Assembly: GCA_963693285.1 (NCBI GenBank)
Contig: OY848924.1
Coordinates: 5,101,214 to 5,165,213, forward strand
Length of the DNA stretch: 64,000 bases
Direction of reading: 5' to 3'
Source: Xestospongia muta
Lineage: Eukaryota; Porifera; Demospongiae; Haplosclerida; Petrosiidae
A program made the translations under genes and the position numbers. The notes under the pieces are model-generated. The model saw only the letters and a list, made by a program, of their open reading frames with translations, made no database searches and was not told the DNA's origin. Numbering within the stretch: the first letter of the stretch is position 1; every line of letters starts with the position of its first letter. Of the stretch, positions 38,800 through 51,142 are shown in pieces.

Positions 38800-41700
38800 A
38801 GCTTTTTGAAAGTTAAAAAAGATTAGAAATTAACTGTGAAAACTGGTTAAATAAGCTGATCTAAAGAGTTTAGTAAGTTTATCTGTCTTAAATATACTAA
38901 TAAAGTAGTCTAAATAGGTTAAAACTCTAAAATAAAGTGTTTAGAGCTTTTTGAAAGTTTAAACAAATTAAAATTAACTGTGAAAACTGGTTAAATAAGC
39001 TGATTTATAGAATTTAGTAAGTTTACGTCTCTTAAATATACTCAAAAAGTAGTCTAAATAGGTTAAAACTCTAAAATAAAGAGTTTAGAGCTTTTTGAAA
39101 GTTAAAAAAGATTAGAAATTAACTGTGAAAACTGGTTAAATAAGCTGATGTATAGAGTTTAGTAAGTTTATCTGTCTTAAATATACTAATAAAGTAGTCT
39201 AAATAGGTTAAAACTCTAAACTAAAGAGTTTAGAGCTTTTTAAAAGTTAAAAAAGATTAGAAATTAACTGTGAAAACTGGTTAAATCAGCTGATTTATAG
39301 AGTTTGTTAAGTTTATCTGTCTTAAATATACTAATAAAGTAATCTAAATAGGTTAAAACTCTAAAATAATGTGTTTAGAGCTTTTTGAAAGTTAAAAAAG
39401 ATTAGAAATTAACTGTGAAAACTGGTTAAATAAGCTGATCTAAAGAGTTTAGTAAGTTTATCTGTCTTAAATATACTAATAAAGTAGTCTAAATAGGTTA
39501 AAACTCTAAAATAAAGTGTTTAGAGCTTTTTGAAAGTTAAAAAAGATTAGAAATTAACTGTGAAAACTGGTTAAATAAGCTGATCTAAAGAGTTTAGTAA
39601 GTTTATCTCTCTTAAATATACTAATAAAGTAGTCTAAATAGGTTAAAAGACTAAAATGAAGTGTTTAGAGCTTTTTGAAAGTTAAAAAAGATTAGAAATT
39701 AACAGTGAAAACTGGTTAAATAAGCTGATCTAAAGAGTTTAGTAAGTTTATCTCTCTTAAATATACTAATAAAGTAGTCTAAATAGGTTAAAACTCTAAA
39801 ATAAAGTGTTTAGAGCTATTTGATAGTTAAAACAAATTAGAAATTAACTGCGAACACTAGTTAAATAACCTGATTTATAGAGTTTGGGAAGTTTATCTCT
39901 CTTAAATATACTAATAAAGTAGTCTAAATAGGTAAAAACTCTAAAATAAAGAGTTTAGAGCTTTTTGAAAGTTAAAAAAGATTAGAAATTAACTGTGAAA
40001 ACTGGTTAAATAAGCTGATCTATAGAGTTTATTAAGTTTATCTTTCTTAAATATACTAATAAAGTAGTCTAAATAGGTTAAAGCTCTAAAATAAAGTGTT
40101 TAGAGCTTTTTGAAAGTTAAAAAAGATTAGAAATTAACTGTGAAAACTGGTTAAATAAGCTGATCTAAAGAGTTTAGTAAGTTTATCTGTCTTAATTATA
40201 CTAATAAAGTAGTCTAAATAGTTTAAAACTCTAAAATAATGAGTTTAGAGCTTTTTGAAAGTTAAAAAAGATTAGAAATGAAGTGTGAAAACTGGTTAAG
40301 TCAGCTGATATATAGAGGTTAGTAAGTTTATCAGTCTTAAATATATTAATAAAGTAGTCTAAATAGGTTAAAACTCTAAAATAAAGTGTTTAGAGCTTTT
40401 TGAAAGTTAAAAAAGATTAGAAATTAACTTTGAAAACTGGTTAAATAAGCTGATCTAAAGAGTTTAGTAAGTTTGTCTGTTTTAAATATACTAATAAAGT
40501 AGTCTAAATAGGTTAAAACTCTAAAATAAAGTGCTTAGAGCTTTTTGAAAGTTAAAAAAGATTAGAAATTAACTGTGAAACTGGTTAATAAGCTGATGAA
40601 TAGAGTTTAGTAAGTTTATCTGTCTTAAATATACTAATAAAATAGTCTAAATAGGTTAAAACTCTAAAATAAAGTGTTTATAGTTTTTGAAAGTTAAAAC
40701 AAATTAGAAATTAACTGTGAAAACTGGTTAAATAAGCTGATCTAAAGAGTTTAGTAAGTTATCTGTCTTAAATATACTAATAAAGTAGTCTAAATAGGTT
40801 AAAACTCTAAAATAAAGTGTTTAGAGCTTTTTGAAAGTTAAAAAAGATTAGAAATTAACTGTGAAAACTGGTTAAATAAGCTGATCTAAAGAGTTTAGTA
40901 AGTTTATCTCTCTTAAATATACTAATAAAGTAGTCTAAATAGGTTAAAAGACTAAAATGAAGTGTTTAGAGCTTTTTGAAAGTTAAAAAAGATTAGAAAT
41001 TAACTGTGAAAACTGGTTAAATAAGCTGATCTAAAGAGTTTAGTAAGTTTATCTGTCTTAAATATACTAATAAAGTAGTCTAAATAGGTTAAAACTCTAA
41101 AATAAAGTGTTTAGAGCTTTTTGAAAGTTTAAACAAATTAAAAATTAACTGTGAAAACTGGTTAAATAAGCTGATTTATAGAATTTAGTAAGTTTACGTC
41201 TCTTAAATATACTCAAAAAGTAGTCTAAATAGGTTAAAACTCTAAAATAAAGAGTTTAGAGCTTTTTGAAAGTTAAAAAAGATTAGAAATTAACTGTGAA
41301 AACTGGTTAAATAAGCTGATCTATAGAGTTTAGTAAGTTTATCTGTTTTAAATATACTAATAAAGTAGTCTAAATAGGTTAAAACTCTAAACTAAAGAGT
41401 TTAGAGCTTTTTAAAAGTTAAAAAAGATTAGAAATTAACTGTGAAAACTGGTTAAATAAGCTGATCTATAGAGTTTAGTAAGTTTATCTCTCTTAAATAT
41501 ACTAATAAAGTAGTCTAAATAGGTTAAAACTCTAAATTAAAGATTTTAGAGCTTTTTGAAAGTTAAAAAAGATTAGAAATTAACTGTGAAAACTGGTTAA
41601 ATCAGCTGATTTATAGAGTTTATTAAGTTTATCTGTCTTAAATATACTAATAAAGTAATCTAAATAGGTTAAAACTCTAAAATAAAGTGTTTAGAGCTTT

Positions 41701-43035
41701 TTGAAAGTTAAAAAAGATTAGAAATTAACTGTGAAAACTGGTTAAATAAGCTGATCTAAAGAGTTTAGTAAGTTTATCTGTCTTAAATATACTAATAAAG
41801 TAGTCTAAATAGGTTAAAACTCTAAAATAAAGTGTTTAGAGCTTTTTGAAAGTTAAAAAAGATTAGAAATTAACTGTGAAAACTGGTTAAATAAGCTGAT
41901 CTAAAGAGTTTAGTAAGTTTATCTCTCTTAAATATACTAATAAAGTAGTCTAAATAGGTTAAAAGACTAAAATGAAGTGTTTAGAGCTTTTTGAAAGTTA
42001 AAAAAGATTAGAAATTAACAGTGAAAACTGGTTAAATAAGCTGATCTAAAGAGTTTAGTAAGTTTATCTCTCTTAAATATACTAATAAAGTAGTCTAAAT
42101 AGGTTAAAACTCTAAAATAAAGTGTTTAGAGCTATTTGATAGTTAAAACAAATTAGAAATTAACTGCGAACACTAGTTAAATAACCTGATTTATAGAGTT
42201 TGGGAAGTTTATCTCTCTTAAATATACTAATAAAGTAGTCTAAATAGGTAAAAACTCTAAAATAAAGAGTTTAGAGCTTTTTGAAAGTTAAAAAAGATTA
42301 GAAATTAACTGTGAAAACTGGTTAAATAAGCTGATCTATAGAGTTTATTAAGTTTATCTTTCTTAAATATACTAATAAAGTAGTCTAAATAGGTTAAAGC
42401 TCTAAAATAAAGTGTTTAGAGCTTTTTGAAAGTTAAAAAAGATTAGAAATTAACTGTGAAAACTGGTTAAATAAGCTGATCTAAAGAGTTTAGTAAGTTT
42501 ATCTGTCTTAATTATACTAATAAAGTAGTCTAAATAGTTTAAAACTCTAAAATAATGAGTTTAGAGCTTTTTGAAAGTTAAAAAAGATTAGAAATGAAGT
42601 GTGAAAACTGGTTAAGTCAGCTGATATATAGAGGTTAGTAAGTTTATCAGTCTTAAATATATTAATAAAGTAGTCTAAATAGGTTAAAACTCTAAAATAA
42701 AGTGTTTAGAGCTTTTTGAAAGTTAAAAAAGATTAGAAATTAACTGTGAAAACTGGTTAAATAAGCTGATCTAAAGAGTTTAGTAAGTTTGTCTGTTTTA
42801 AATATACTAATAAAGTAGTCTAAATAGGTTAAAACTCTAAAATAAAGTGCTTAGAGCTTTTTGAAAGTTAAAAAAGATTAGAAATTAACTGTGAAACTGG
42901 TTAATAAGCTGATGAATAGAGTTTAGTAAGTTTATCTGTCTTAAATATACTAATAAAATAGTCTAAATAGGTTAAAACTCTAAAATAAAGTGTTTAGAGT
43001 TTTTGAAAGTTAAAACAAATTAGAAATTAACTGTG
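38800..43035 (-). repeat. Tandem higher-order repeat, 15 and 16 monomers
   Basis: GTTTACGTCT at 39,021 recurs at 41,192 (2,171 bp). Markers further along recur at 2,316 bp: CGAACACTAG at 39,851 and 42,167, AAGTGTGAAA at 40,281 and 42,597, AGCTGATGAA at 40,591 and 42,907. The second copy therefore carries one additional monomer, at about 41,460-41,600. Similarity ends near 40,720/43,035. Confidence 0.85.
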
Positions 43036-44189
43036 AAAACTGATGAAATAAGCTGATCTAAAGAGTTTAGTAAGTTTATCTCTCTTAAATAAACTAATAA
43101 AGAAGTGTAAATAGTTTAAAACTCTAAAATAAAGTGTTTAGAGCATTTCGAAAGTTAAAACAAATTAGAAATTAACTGTGAAAACTGGTTAAATAAGCTG
43201 ATCTTAAGAGTTTAGTAAGTTTATCTCTCTTAAATATACTAATAAAGTAGTCTAAATAGGTTAAAAATCTAAAAGAAAGTGTTTAGAGCTTTTTGAAAGT
43301 TAAAAAAGTTGAGAAATTAACTGTGAAAACTGGTTAAATAAGCTGATCTAAAGAGTTTAGTAAGTTTATCTGTCTTAAATATACTAATAAAGTAGTCTAA
43401 ATAGTTTAAAACTCTACATTAAAGTGTTTAGAGCTTTTTGAAAGTGAAAAAAGATTAGAAATTAAGTGTTAAAAGTGGTTAAATAAGCTGATCTAAAGAG
43501 TTTAGTAAGTTTATCAGTCTTAAATATACTAATAAACTAGGCTAAATAGGTTAAAACTCTAAAATAAAGTGCTGGACCTTTTTGAAAGTTAAAAACGTTT
43601 AGAAATTAAGTGTGAAAACTGGTTAAATAAGCTTTTCTAAAGAGTTTAGTATGTTTATCTGACTTAAATATACTAATAAAGTAGTCTAAATAAGTTAAAC
43701 TCTAAAATAAAGAGTTTAGAGCTTTTTGAATGTTAAAAAATATTAGAAATTTAGTGTGAAAACTGGTTAAATAAGCTGATCTAAAGTGTTTAGTAAGTTT
43801 ATCTGTCTTAAATATACTAATAAAGTAGTCTAAATAGGTTAAATCTCTAAAATAAAGTGCTTAAAGCTTTTTGAAAGTTAAAAAAGATTATAAATTAACT
43901 GTGAAAACTGGTTAAATAAGCTGATCTAAAGAGTTTAGTAAGTTTATCTGTCTTAAATATACTAATAAAGTAGTATAATAGGTTAAAAATCTAAAATAAA
44001 GAGTTTAGATCTTTTTGAAACTTAAATAGGATTAGAAATTAAGTGTGAAAACTGGTTAAACAAACTGATCTAAAGATTTTAGTAAGTTTATTAGTCTTAA
44101 ATATACTGATATAAAGTAGTCTAAATAGGTTAAAACTCTAAAATAAAGTGTTTAGAGCTTTTTGAAAGTTAAAAAAGATTAGAAATTAA

Positions 44190-46110
44190 CTGTGAAATAT
44201 GGTTAAATAAGTTGATCTAAAGAGTTTAGTAAGTTTATCTGTCTTAAATATACTAAAAAGTAGTCTAAATAGATTAAAACTCTAAAATAAAGTGTTTAGA
44301 ACTTTTTTAAAGTCAAAAAAGATTAGAAATTTACTTTGAAAACTGGTTAAATATGCTGATCTATAGAGTTTACTTAGTTTATCTGTTTTAAATATATTAA
44401 AAAGTAGTCTAAATAGGTTAAAACTCTAAAATAAAGTGTTTAGAGCTTTTAGAAAGTTAAAAAAGTTTAGAAATTAAGTGTGAAAACTGGTTAAATAAGA
44501 TATTCTAACGAGTTTAGTAAGTTTATCTATCTTAAATATACTAATAAAGTAGTTTAAATATGTTAAAACTCTAAAATTAAGTGTTTAGAGCTATTTGAAA
44601 TTTAAAAAAGATTAGAAATTAACTGTGAAAACTGGTTAAATAAGGTGATCTAAAGAGTTTACTAAGTTTATCTGTCTTAAATATACTAATAAAGTAGTTT
44701 TAATAGGTTAAAACTCTAAAATAAACTGTTTAGACTCTTTTTAAAGTGAAAAAATATTAGAAATAAATTGTGAAAACAGGTTAAATAAGCTGATCGAAAG
44801 AATTTAGTAAGTTTATCTCTCTTAAATATACTAATATAGTAGTCTAAATAGGTTAAAACTCTAAAATAAAGAGTTTAGAGCTTTTTGAAAGTTAAAAAAG
44901 ATTAGAAATTAACTGTGAAATATGGTTAAATAAGCTGATCTAAAGAGTTTAGTAAGTTTATCTGTCTTAAATATACTAAAAAGTAGTCTAAATAGATTAA
45001 AACTCTAAAATAAAGTGTTTAGAACTTTTTTAAAGTCAAAAAAGATTAGAAATTTACTGTGAAAACTGGTTAAATATGCTGATCTATAGAGTTTACTTAG
45101 TTTATCTGCTTTAAATATATTAAAAAGTAGTCTAAATAGGTTAAAACTCTAAAATAAAGTGTTTAGAGCTTTTAGAAAGTTAAAAAAGTTTAGAAATTAA
45201 GTGTGAAAACTGGTTAAATAAGATATTCTAACGAGTTTAGTAAGTTTATCTATCTTAAATATACTAATAAAGTAGTTTAAATATGTTAAAACTCTAAAAT
45301 TAAGTGTTTAGAGCTATTTGAAATTTAAAAAAGATTAGAAATTAACTGTGAAAACTGGTTAAATAAGGTGATCTAAAGAGTTTACTAAGTTTATCTGTCT
45401 TATATATACTAATAAAGTAGTTTTAATAGGTTAAAACTCTAAAATAAACTGTTTAGACTCTTTTTAAAGTGAAAAAAGATTAGAAATAAATTGTGAAAAC
45501 AGGTTAAATAAGCTGATCTAAAGAATTTAGTAAGTTTATCTCTCTTAAATATACTAATATAGTAGTCTAAATAGGTTAAAACTCTAAAATAAAGAGTTTA
45601 GAGCTTTATGAAATTTAAAAATATTAGAAATTAACTGTGAAAACAGTTTAAATAAGCTGATCTAAAGAGTTTAGTAAGTTTATCTGTCTTAAATATACTA
45701 AAAAGTAGTCGAAATAGGTTAAAACTCTAAAATAAAGTGTTTAGAGCTTTTAGAAAGTTAAAAAAGTTTAGAAATTAAGTGTGAAAACTGGTTAAATAAG
45801 ATATTCTAACGAGTTTAGTAAGTTTATCTGTCTTAAATATACTAATAAAGTAGTTTAAATATGTTAAAACTCTAAAATTAAGTGTTTAGAGCTATTTGAA
45901 ATTTAAAAAAGATTAGAAATTAACTGTGAAAACTGGTTAAATAAGGTGATCTAAAGAGTTTACTAAGATTATCTGTCTTAAATATACTAATAAAGTAGTT
46001 TAAATAGGTTAAAACTCTAAAATAAACTGTTTAGACTCTTTTTAAAGTGAAAAAAGATTAGAAATAAATTGTGAAAACAGGTTAAATAAGCTGATCTAAA
46101 GAATTTAGTA
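44190..46110 (-). repeat. Five-monomer higher-order repeat, 723 bp then 578 bp
   Basis: TGTGAAATAT at 44,191 recurs at 44,914. GATATTCTAACG occurs at 44,499, 45,222 and 45,800. The spacings of 723 and 578 bp fit five and four monomers, so the third copy lost one. The copies are nearly identical where compared. Confidence 0.8.
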
Positions 46111-48239
46111 AGTTTATATGTTCTAAATATACTAATGAAGTAGTCTAAATAGATTAAAACTCTAAAATAAACTTTTTTGAGCCTTTTGAAAGTTAAAAAA
46201 AATTAGAAATTAACTGTGAAAACTGGTTAAATAAGCTGATCTAAAGACTTAACTAAGTTTATCTGTCTTAAATACACTAACAAAGTAGTCTAAATAGGTT
46301 AAAACTCTAAAGTAAACTGTTTAGAGCCTTTTGAAGGTTAAAAAAGATTAGAAATTAACTGTGAATACTGGTTAAATAAGCTGATGTAAAGAGTTTTGTA
46401 AGTTTATGCGTCGTTAATATACTAATAAAGTAGTCTAAACAGGTTAAAACTCTGAAATAAACTGTTTAGAGCCTTTTTAAGTTAAAAAAGACTAGAAATT
46501 AATTGTGAAAATTGGTTAAATAAGCTGATCTAAAGAGTTTAGTAAGTTTATCTGACTTAAATATAGTAATAAAGTAGTTTAAATAGGTTGAAACTCTAAA
46601 ATAAAGTGTTTAGAGCTTTTTGAAAGTTAAAACTTTTTAGAAATTAACTGTGAAAACTGGTTAAATAAGCTGATCTAAAAAGTTTAGTAAGTTTATCTGA
46701 CTTAAATATACTAATAAAGTAGTCTAAATAGGTTAAAACTCTAAAATAAAGAGTTTAGAGCTTTTTGAAATTTAAAAAAGATAAGAAAATAAGTGTGAAA
46801 AATGGTTAAACAAGCTAATCTAAAGAGTTTAGTAAGTTTATTAGTCTTAAATATACTAATAAAGTAGTCTAAATAGGTTAAAACTCTAAAATAAAGTGTT
46901 TAGAGCTTTTTGAAAGTTAAAAAAGACTAGAAATTAACTGTGAAACTGGTTAAATAAGCTGATCTAAAGAGTTTAGTAAGTTTATCTGTCTTATATATAC
47001 TAATAAAGTAGTCTAAATAGGTTAAAACTCTAAAATAAACTCTTTAGAGCTCTTTGAAAGTTAAAAAATATTAGAAATTAATTGTGAAAATTGGTTAAAT
47101 AAACTGATCTTAAGAGTTTCTTATGTGTTTATCTGTCTTAAATATACTAATACAGTAGTCTAAATAGGTTAAAACTGTAAAATAAAGTGTTTAGAGCCTT
47201 TTGAAATTTAAAAAAGATTAGAAATTAACTGTTAAAACTGGTTAAATAAGGTGATCTAAAGAGTTTAGTAAGTTTCTCTGTCTTAAATATACTAATAAAC
47301 TAGTCTAAATAGGTTAAAACTCTAAACTTAAGTGTTTATAGCTTTTTGAAAGTTAAAAAGATCAGAAATTAACTGTAAAAACTCGTTAGAGAAGCTCATT
47401 TAAAGAGTTTAGTAAGTTTATCTGTCTTAAATATACTAATAAAGTAGTCTAAATAGGTTAAAACTCTCAAATAAACTGTTTGGATTCCTCTTAAAGTTAA
47501 AACAGATTAGAAATTAATTGCGAACAACGGTTAAATAAGCTGATCTAAAGACTTTAGTAAGTTTATCTCTCTAAATATACTAATGAAGTAGTCTAAATAT
47601 GTTAAATCTCTAATATAAACGGGTTGAGGGTTTTCAAAATTTAAAAAGATTAGAAATTAATTGTGAAAACTGGTTAATAAGCTGATCTATAGTGTTTAGT
47701 AAGTTTATCCGCCTTAAATATACTAATAAAGTAGTCTAAATAGGTTAAAAATGTAAATTTAAGTGCTTAGAGCTTTTTGAAAGTTAAAAAAGATTACAAA
47801 TTAAGTGTGAAAACTGGTTAAATAAGTTGATGTGAAGTGTTTAGTAAGTTTATCTGTTTTAAAAATACTGATAAAGTAGTCTAAATAGTTTAAAACTCTA
47901 AAATAAAGAGTTTAGAGCTTTTTGAAATTTAAAAAAGATTAGAAATTAACTGTGAAAATGGTTAAATAAGCTGATCTAAAGAGTTTAGTAAGTTTATCTG
48001 TCTTAAATATACTAATAAAATAGTCTAAATAGGTTAAAAACTCTAATATAAACGGTTTGAGGGTTTTCGAAAGTTAAAAAGAGTAGAAATTAACTGTGAA
48101 ACCTGGTTAAATAAGCTGATCTAAAGAGTTTAGTAAGTTTATCTCTCTTAAATATACTAATAAAGTAGTCTAAATAGGTTAAAACTCTAAAATAAAGTGT
48201 TTAAAGCTTTTTAAAATTAAAAAAAGATTAGAAATTAAC

Positions 48240-48560
48240 TGTGAAAACTGGTTAAATAAGCTGATCTAAAGAGTTTAGTAAGTTTATCTATCTTAAATAT
48301 ACAAATAAAGTAGTCTAAATAGGTTAAAACTCTAAAATAAAGTGTTTAAACCTTTTTGAAAGTTAAAAAAATTAGAAATTAACAGTGAAAACTGGTTAAA
48401 TAAGCTGATCTAAAGAGTTTAGTAAGTTTATCTATCTTAAATATACAAATAAAGTAGTCTAAATAGGTTAAAACTCTAAAATAAAGTGTTTAAACCTTTT
48501 TGAAAGTTAAAAAAATTAGAAATTAACAGTGAAAACTGGTTAAATAAGCTGATCTAAAGA
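48240..48560 (-). repeat. Exact duplication of a single monomer
   Basis: The variant TCTATCTTAAATATACAAAT at 48,287 recurs at 48,431. The intervening 144 bp, including the variants TTTAAACCTTTTT and AATTAACAGTG, is repeated without visible change. This is the smallest and probably one of the youngest duplications in the array. Confidence 0.75.
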
Positions 48561-51142
48561 GTTTATTAAGTTTATCTGTTTTAAATATACTAATAAAATA
48601 GTCTAAATAGGTTAAAAGTCTAAAATGAAGTGTTTAGAGGTTTTGAAAGTTAAAAAAGATTAGAAATTAACTGTGAAAACTGGTTAAATAAGCTGATCTA
48701 AAGAGTTTAGTAAGTTTATCTGTCTTAAATATACTAATAAAGTAGTTTAAATATGTTAAAACTCTAAAGTTAAGTGTTTAGAGCTATTTGAAAATTTAAA
48801 AAAAATTAGAAATTAACTGTGAAAACTGGTTAAATAAGGTGATATAAAGAGTTTAGTAAGTTTATCTGTCTTAAATATACTAATAAAGTAGTCTAAATAG
48901 GTTAAAACTCTAAATAAACTGTTCAGACTCTTTTTAAAGTGAAAAAAGTTGAGAAATAAATTGTGAAAACAGGTTAAATAACCTGATCTAAAGAATTTAG
49001 TAAGCTTATTTTTTGTAAATATACTAATGAAGTAGTCTAAATAGGTTAAAACTCTAAAATAACCTGTTTAGAGCCTTTTGAAGGTTAAAAAGATTAGAAA
49101 TTAACAGTGAAAAGTGGTTAAATAAGCTGATCTAAAGAGTTTAGTAAGTTTATCTGTCGTAAATATACTAATAAAGTAGTCTAAATAGGTTAAAACTCTG
49201 AAATAGACTGTTTAGAGCCTTTTTAAAGTTAAAAAAGATTAGAAATTAATTGTGAAAATTGGTTAAATAAGCTGATCTAAAGAGTTTAGTAAGTTTATCT
49301 GTCTTAAGTATACTAATAATGAAGTAGTCTAAATAGGTTAAAACTCTGAAATAGACTGTTTAGAGCCTTTTTAAAGTTAAAAAAGATTAGAAATTAATTG
49401 TGAAAATTGGTTAAATAAGCTGATCTAAAGAGTTTAGTAAGTTTATCTGTCTTAAATATACTAAAAAAGTAGTTTAAATAGGTTTAAACTCTAAAATAAA
49501 GTGTTTAGAGCGTTTTTAAAGTTAAAAAAGATTAGAAATTAATTGTGAAAATTGGTTAAATAAGCTGATCTAAAGAGTTTAGTAAGTTTATCTGTCTCAA
49601 ATATACTAAAAAAGTAGTTTAAATAGGTTGAAACTCAAAAATAAAGTGTTTAGAGCTTTTTGAAAGTTAAAAAATATTAAAAATTAACCGTGAAAACCGG
49701 TTAAATAAGCTGATCCAAAGAATTTAGTAAGTTTATTTGTTCTAAATATACTAATGAAGTAGTCTAAATAGGTTAAAACTCTAAAATAAAGTTTTTAGAA
49801 CTTTTTGAAACTTAAAAAATATTAGAAATTAACTGTGAACACTGGTTAAATAAGCTGATCTAAAGAGTTTAGTAAGTTTATCTTACATAAATATACTAAT
49901 AAAGTAGTCTAAATAGGTTAAAACTCAAAAATAAAGAGTTTAGAGCTTTTTGAAATTTAAAAAAGATTAGAAATTAAGTGTAAAAAATGCTTAAATAAGC
50001 TGATCTAAAGAGTTTAGTAAGTTTATTAGTCTTAAATATACTAATAAAGCAGTCTAAACAGGTTAAAACTCTAAAAGAAAGTGTTTAGAGCTTTTTGAAT
50101 GTTAAAAAATATATGAAATTAAGTGTGAAAACTGGTTAAATAAGCTGATCTAAAGAGTTTAGTAAGATTATCTGTCTTAAATATACTAATAAAGTAGTTT
50201 AAATATGTTAAAACTCTAAAATAAAGTGTTTAGAGGTATTTGAAAATTAAAAAAGATTAGAAATTAACTGTGAAAACTGGTTAAATAAGCTGATCTAAAG
50301 AGTTTAGTAAGTTTATCTGTCTTAAATATACTAATAAAGTAGTCTAAATAGGTTAAAACTCTAAAATAAAGAGGTTAGTGCTTTTGAAAGTAAAAAAGAT
50401 TAGAAATTAACTGTGAAAACTGGTTAAATAAGCTGATCTAAAGAGTTTAGTAAGTTTATCTGTCTTAAATATACTAATAAAGTAGTCTAAATAGGTTAAA
50501 ACTCTAAAATAAAGAGTTTACAGCTTTTTGAAAGTTAAAAAAGATTAGAAATTAACTGTGAAAACTGGTTAAATAAGCTGATCTAAAGAGTTTAGTAAGT
50601 TTATCTCTCTTAAATGTAGTAATAAAGTAGTCTAAATAGGTTAAAACTCTAAAATAAAGTGTTTATAGCTTTTTGAAAGTAAAAAGAAATTAGAAATTAA
50701 CTGTGAAAAGTGGTAAATAAGCTGATCTAAAGAGTTTAGTAAGTTTATCTGTCTTAAATATACTAATAAAGTAGTCTAAATAGGTTAAAACTCTAATATA
50801 AATGGTTTTAGGGTCTTCGAAAGTTAAAAAAGATTAGAAATTAAGTGTGAAAACTGGTTAAATAAGCTGATCTAAAGAGTTTAGTAAGTTTATCTGTTTT
50901 AAATATACTAATAAAGTAGTCTAAATAGGTTAAAACTCTGAAATAAAGTGTTTAAAGGTTTTGGAAAGTTAAAAAAGATTAGAAATTAAGTGTGAAAACT
51001 GGTTAAATAAGCTGATCTAAAGAGTTTAGTAAGTTTATCTGTCTTAAATATACTAAGAAAGTAGTCTAAATAGGTTAAAACTCAAAAATAAACTCTTTAG
51101 AGCTTTTTGAAAGTTAAAAAAGATTAGAAATTAAGTGTGAAA

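Larger units (their letters stand above)
34026..51142 (-). repeat. 145-bp satellite array, inverted block
   Basis: From 34,026 every monomer is the reverse complement of those in block 1; for example CTGGTTAAATAAGCTGATC replaces GATCAGCTTATTTAACCAG. About 118 monomers are present. They are similar to block 1 but carry their own variants, so the block is not a simple inversion of the visible left part. No gene or ORF of note is seen. It contains higher-order repeats at 38,800-43,035 and 44,190-46,100. Confidence 0.96.
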
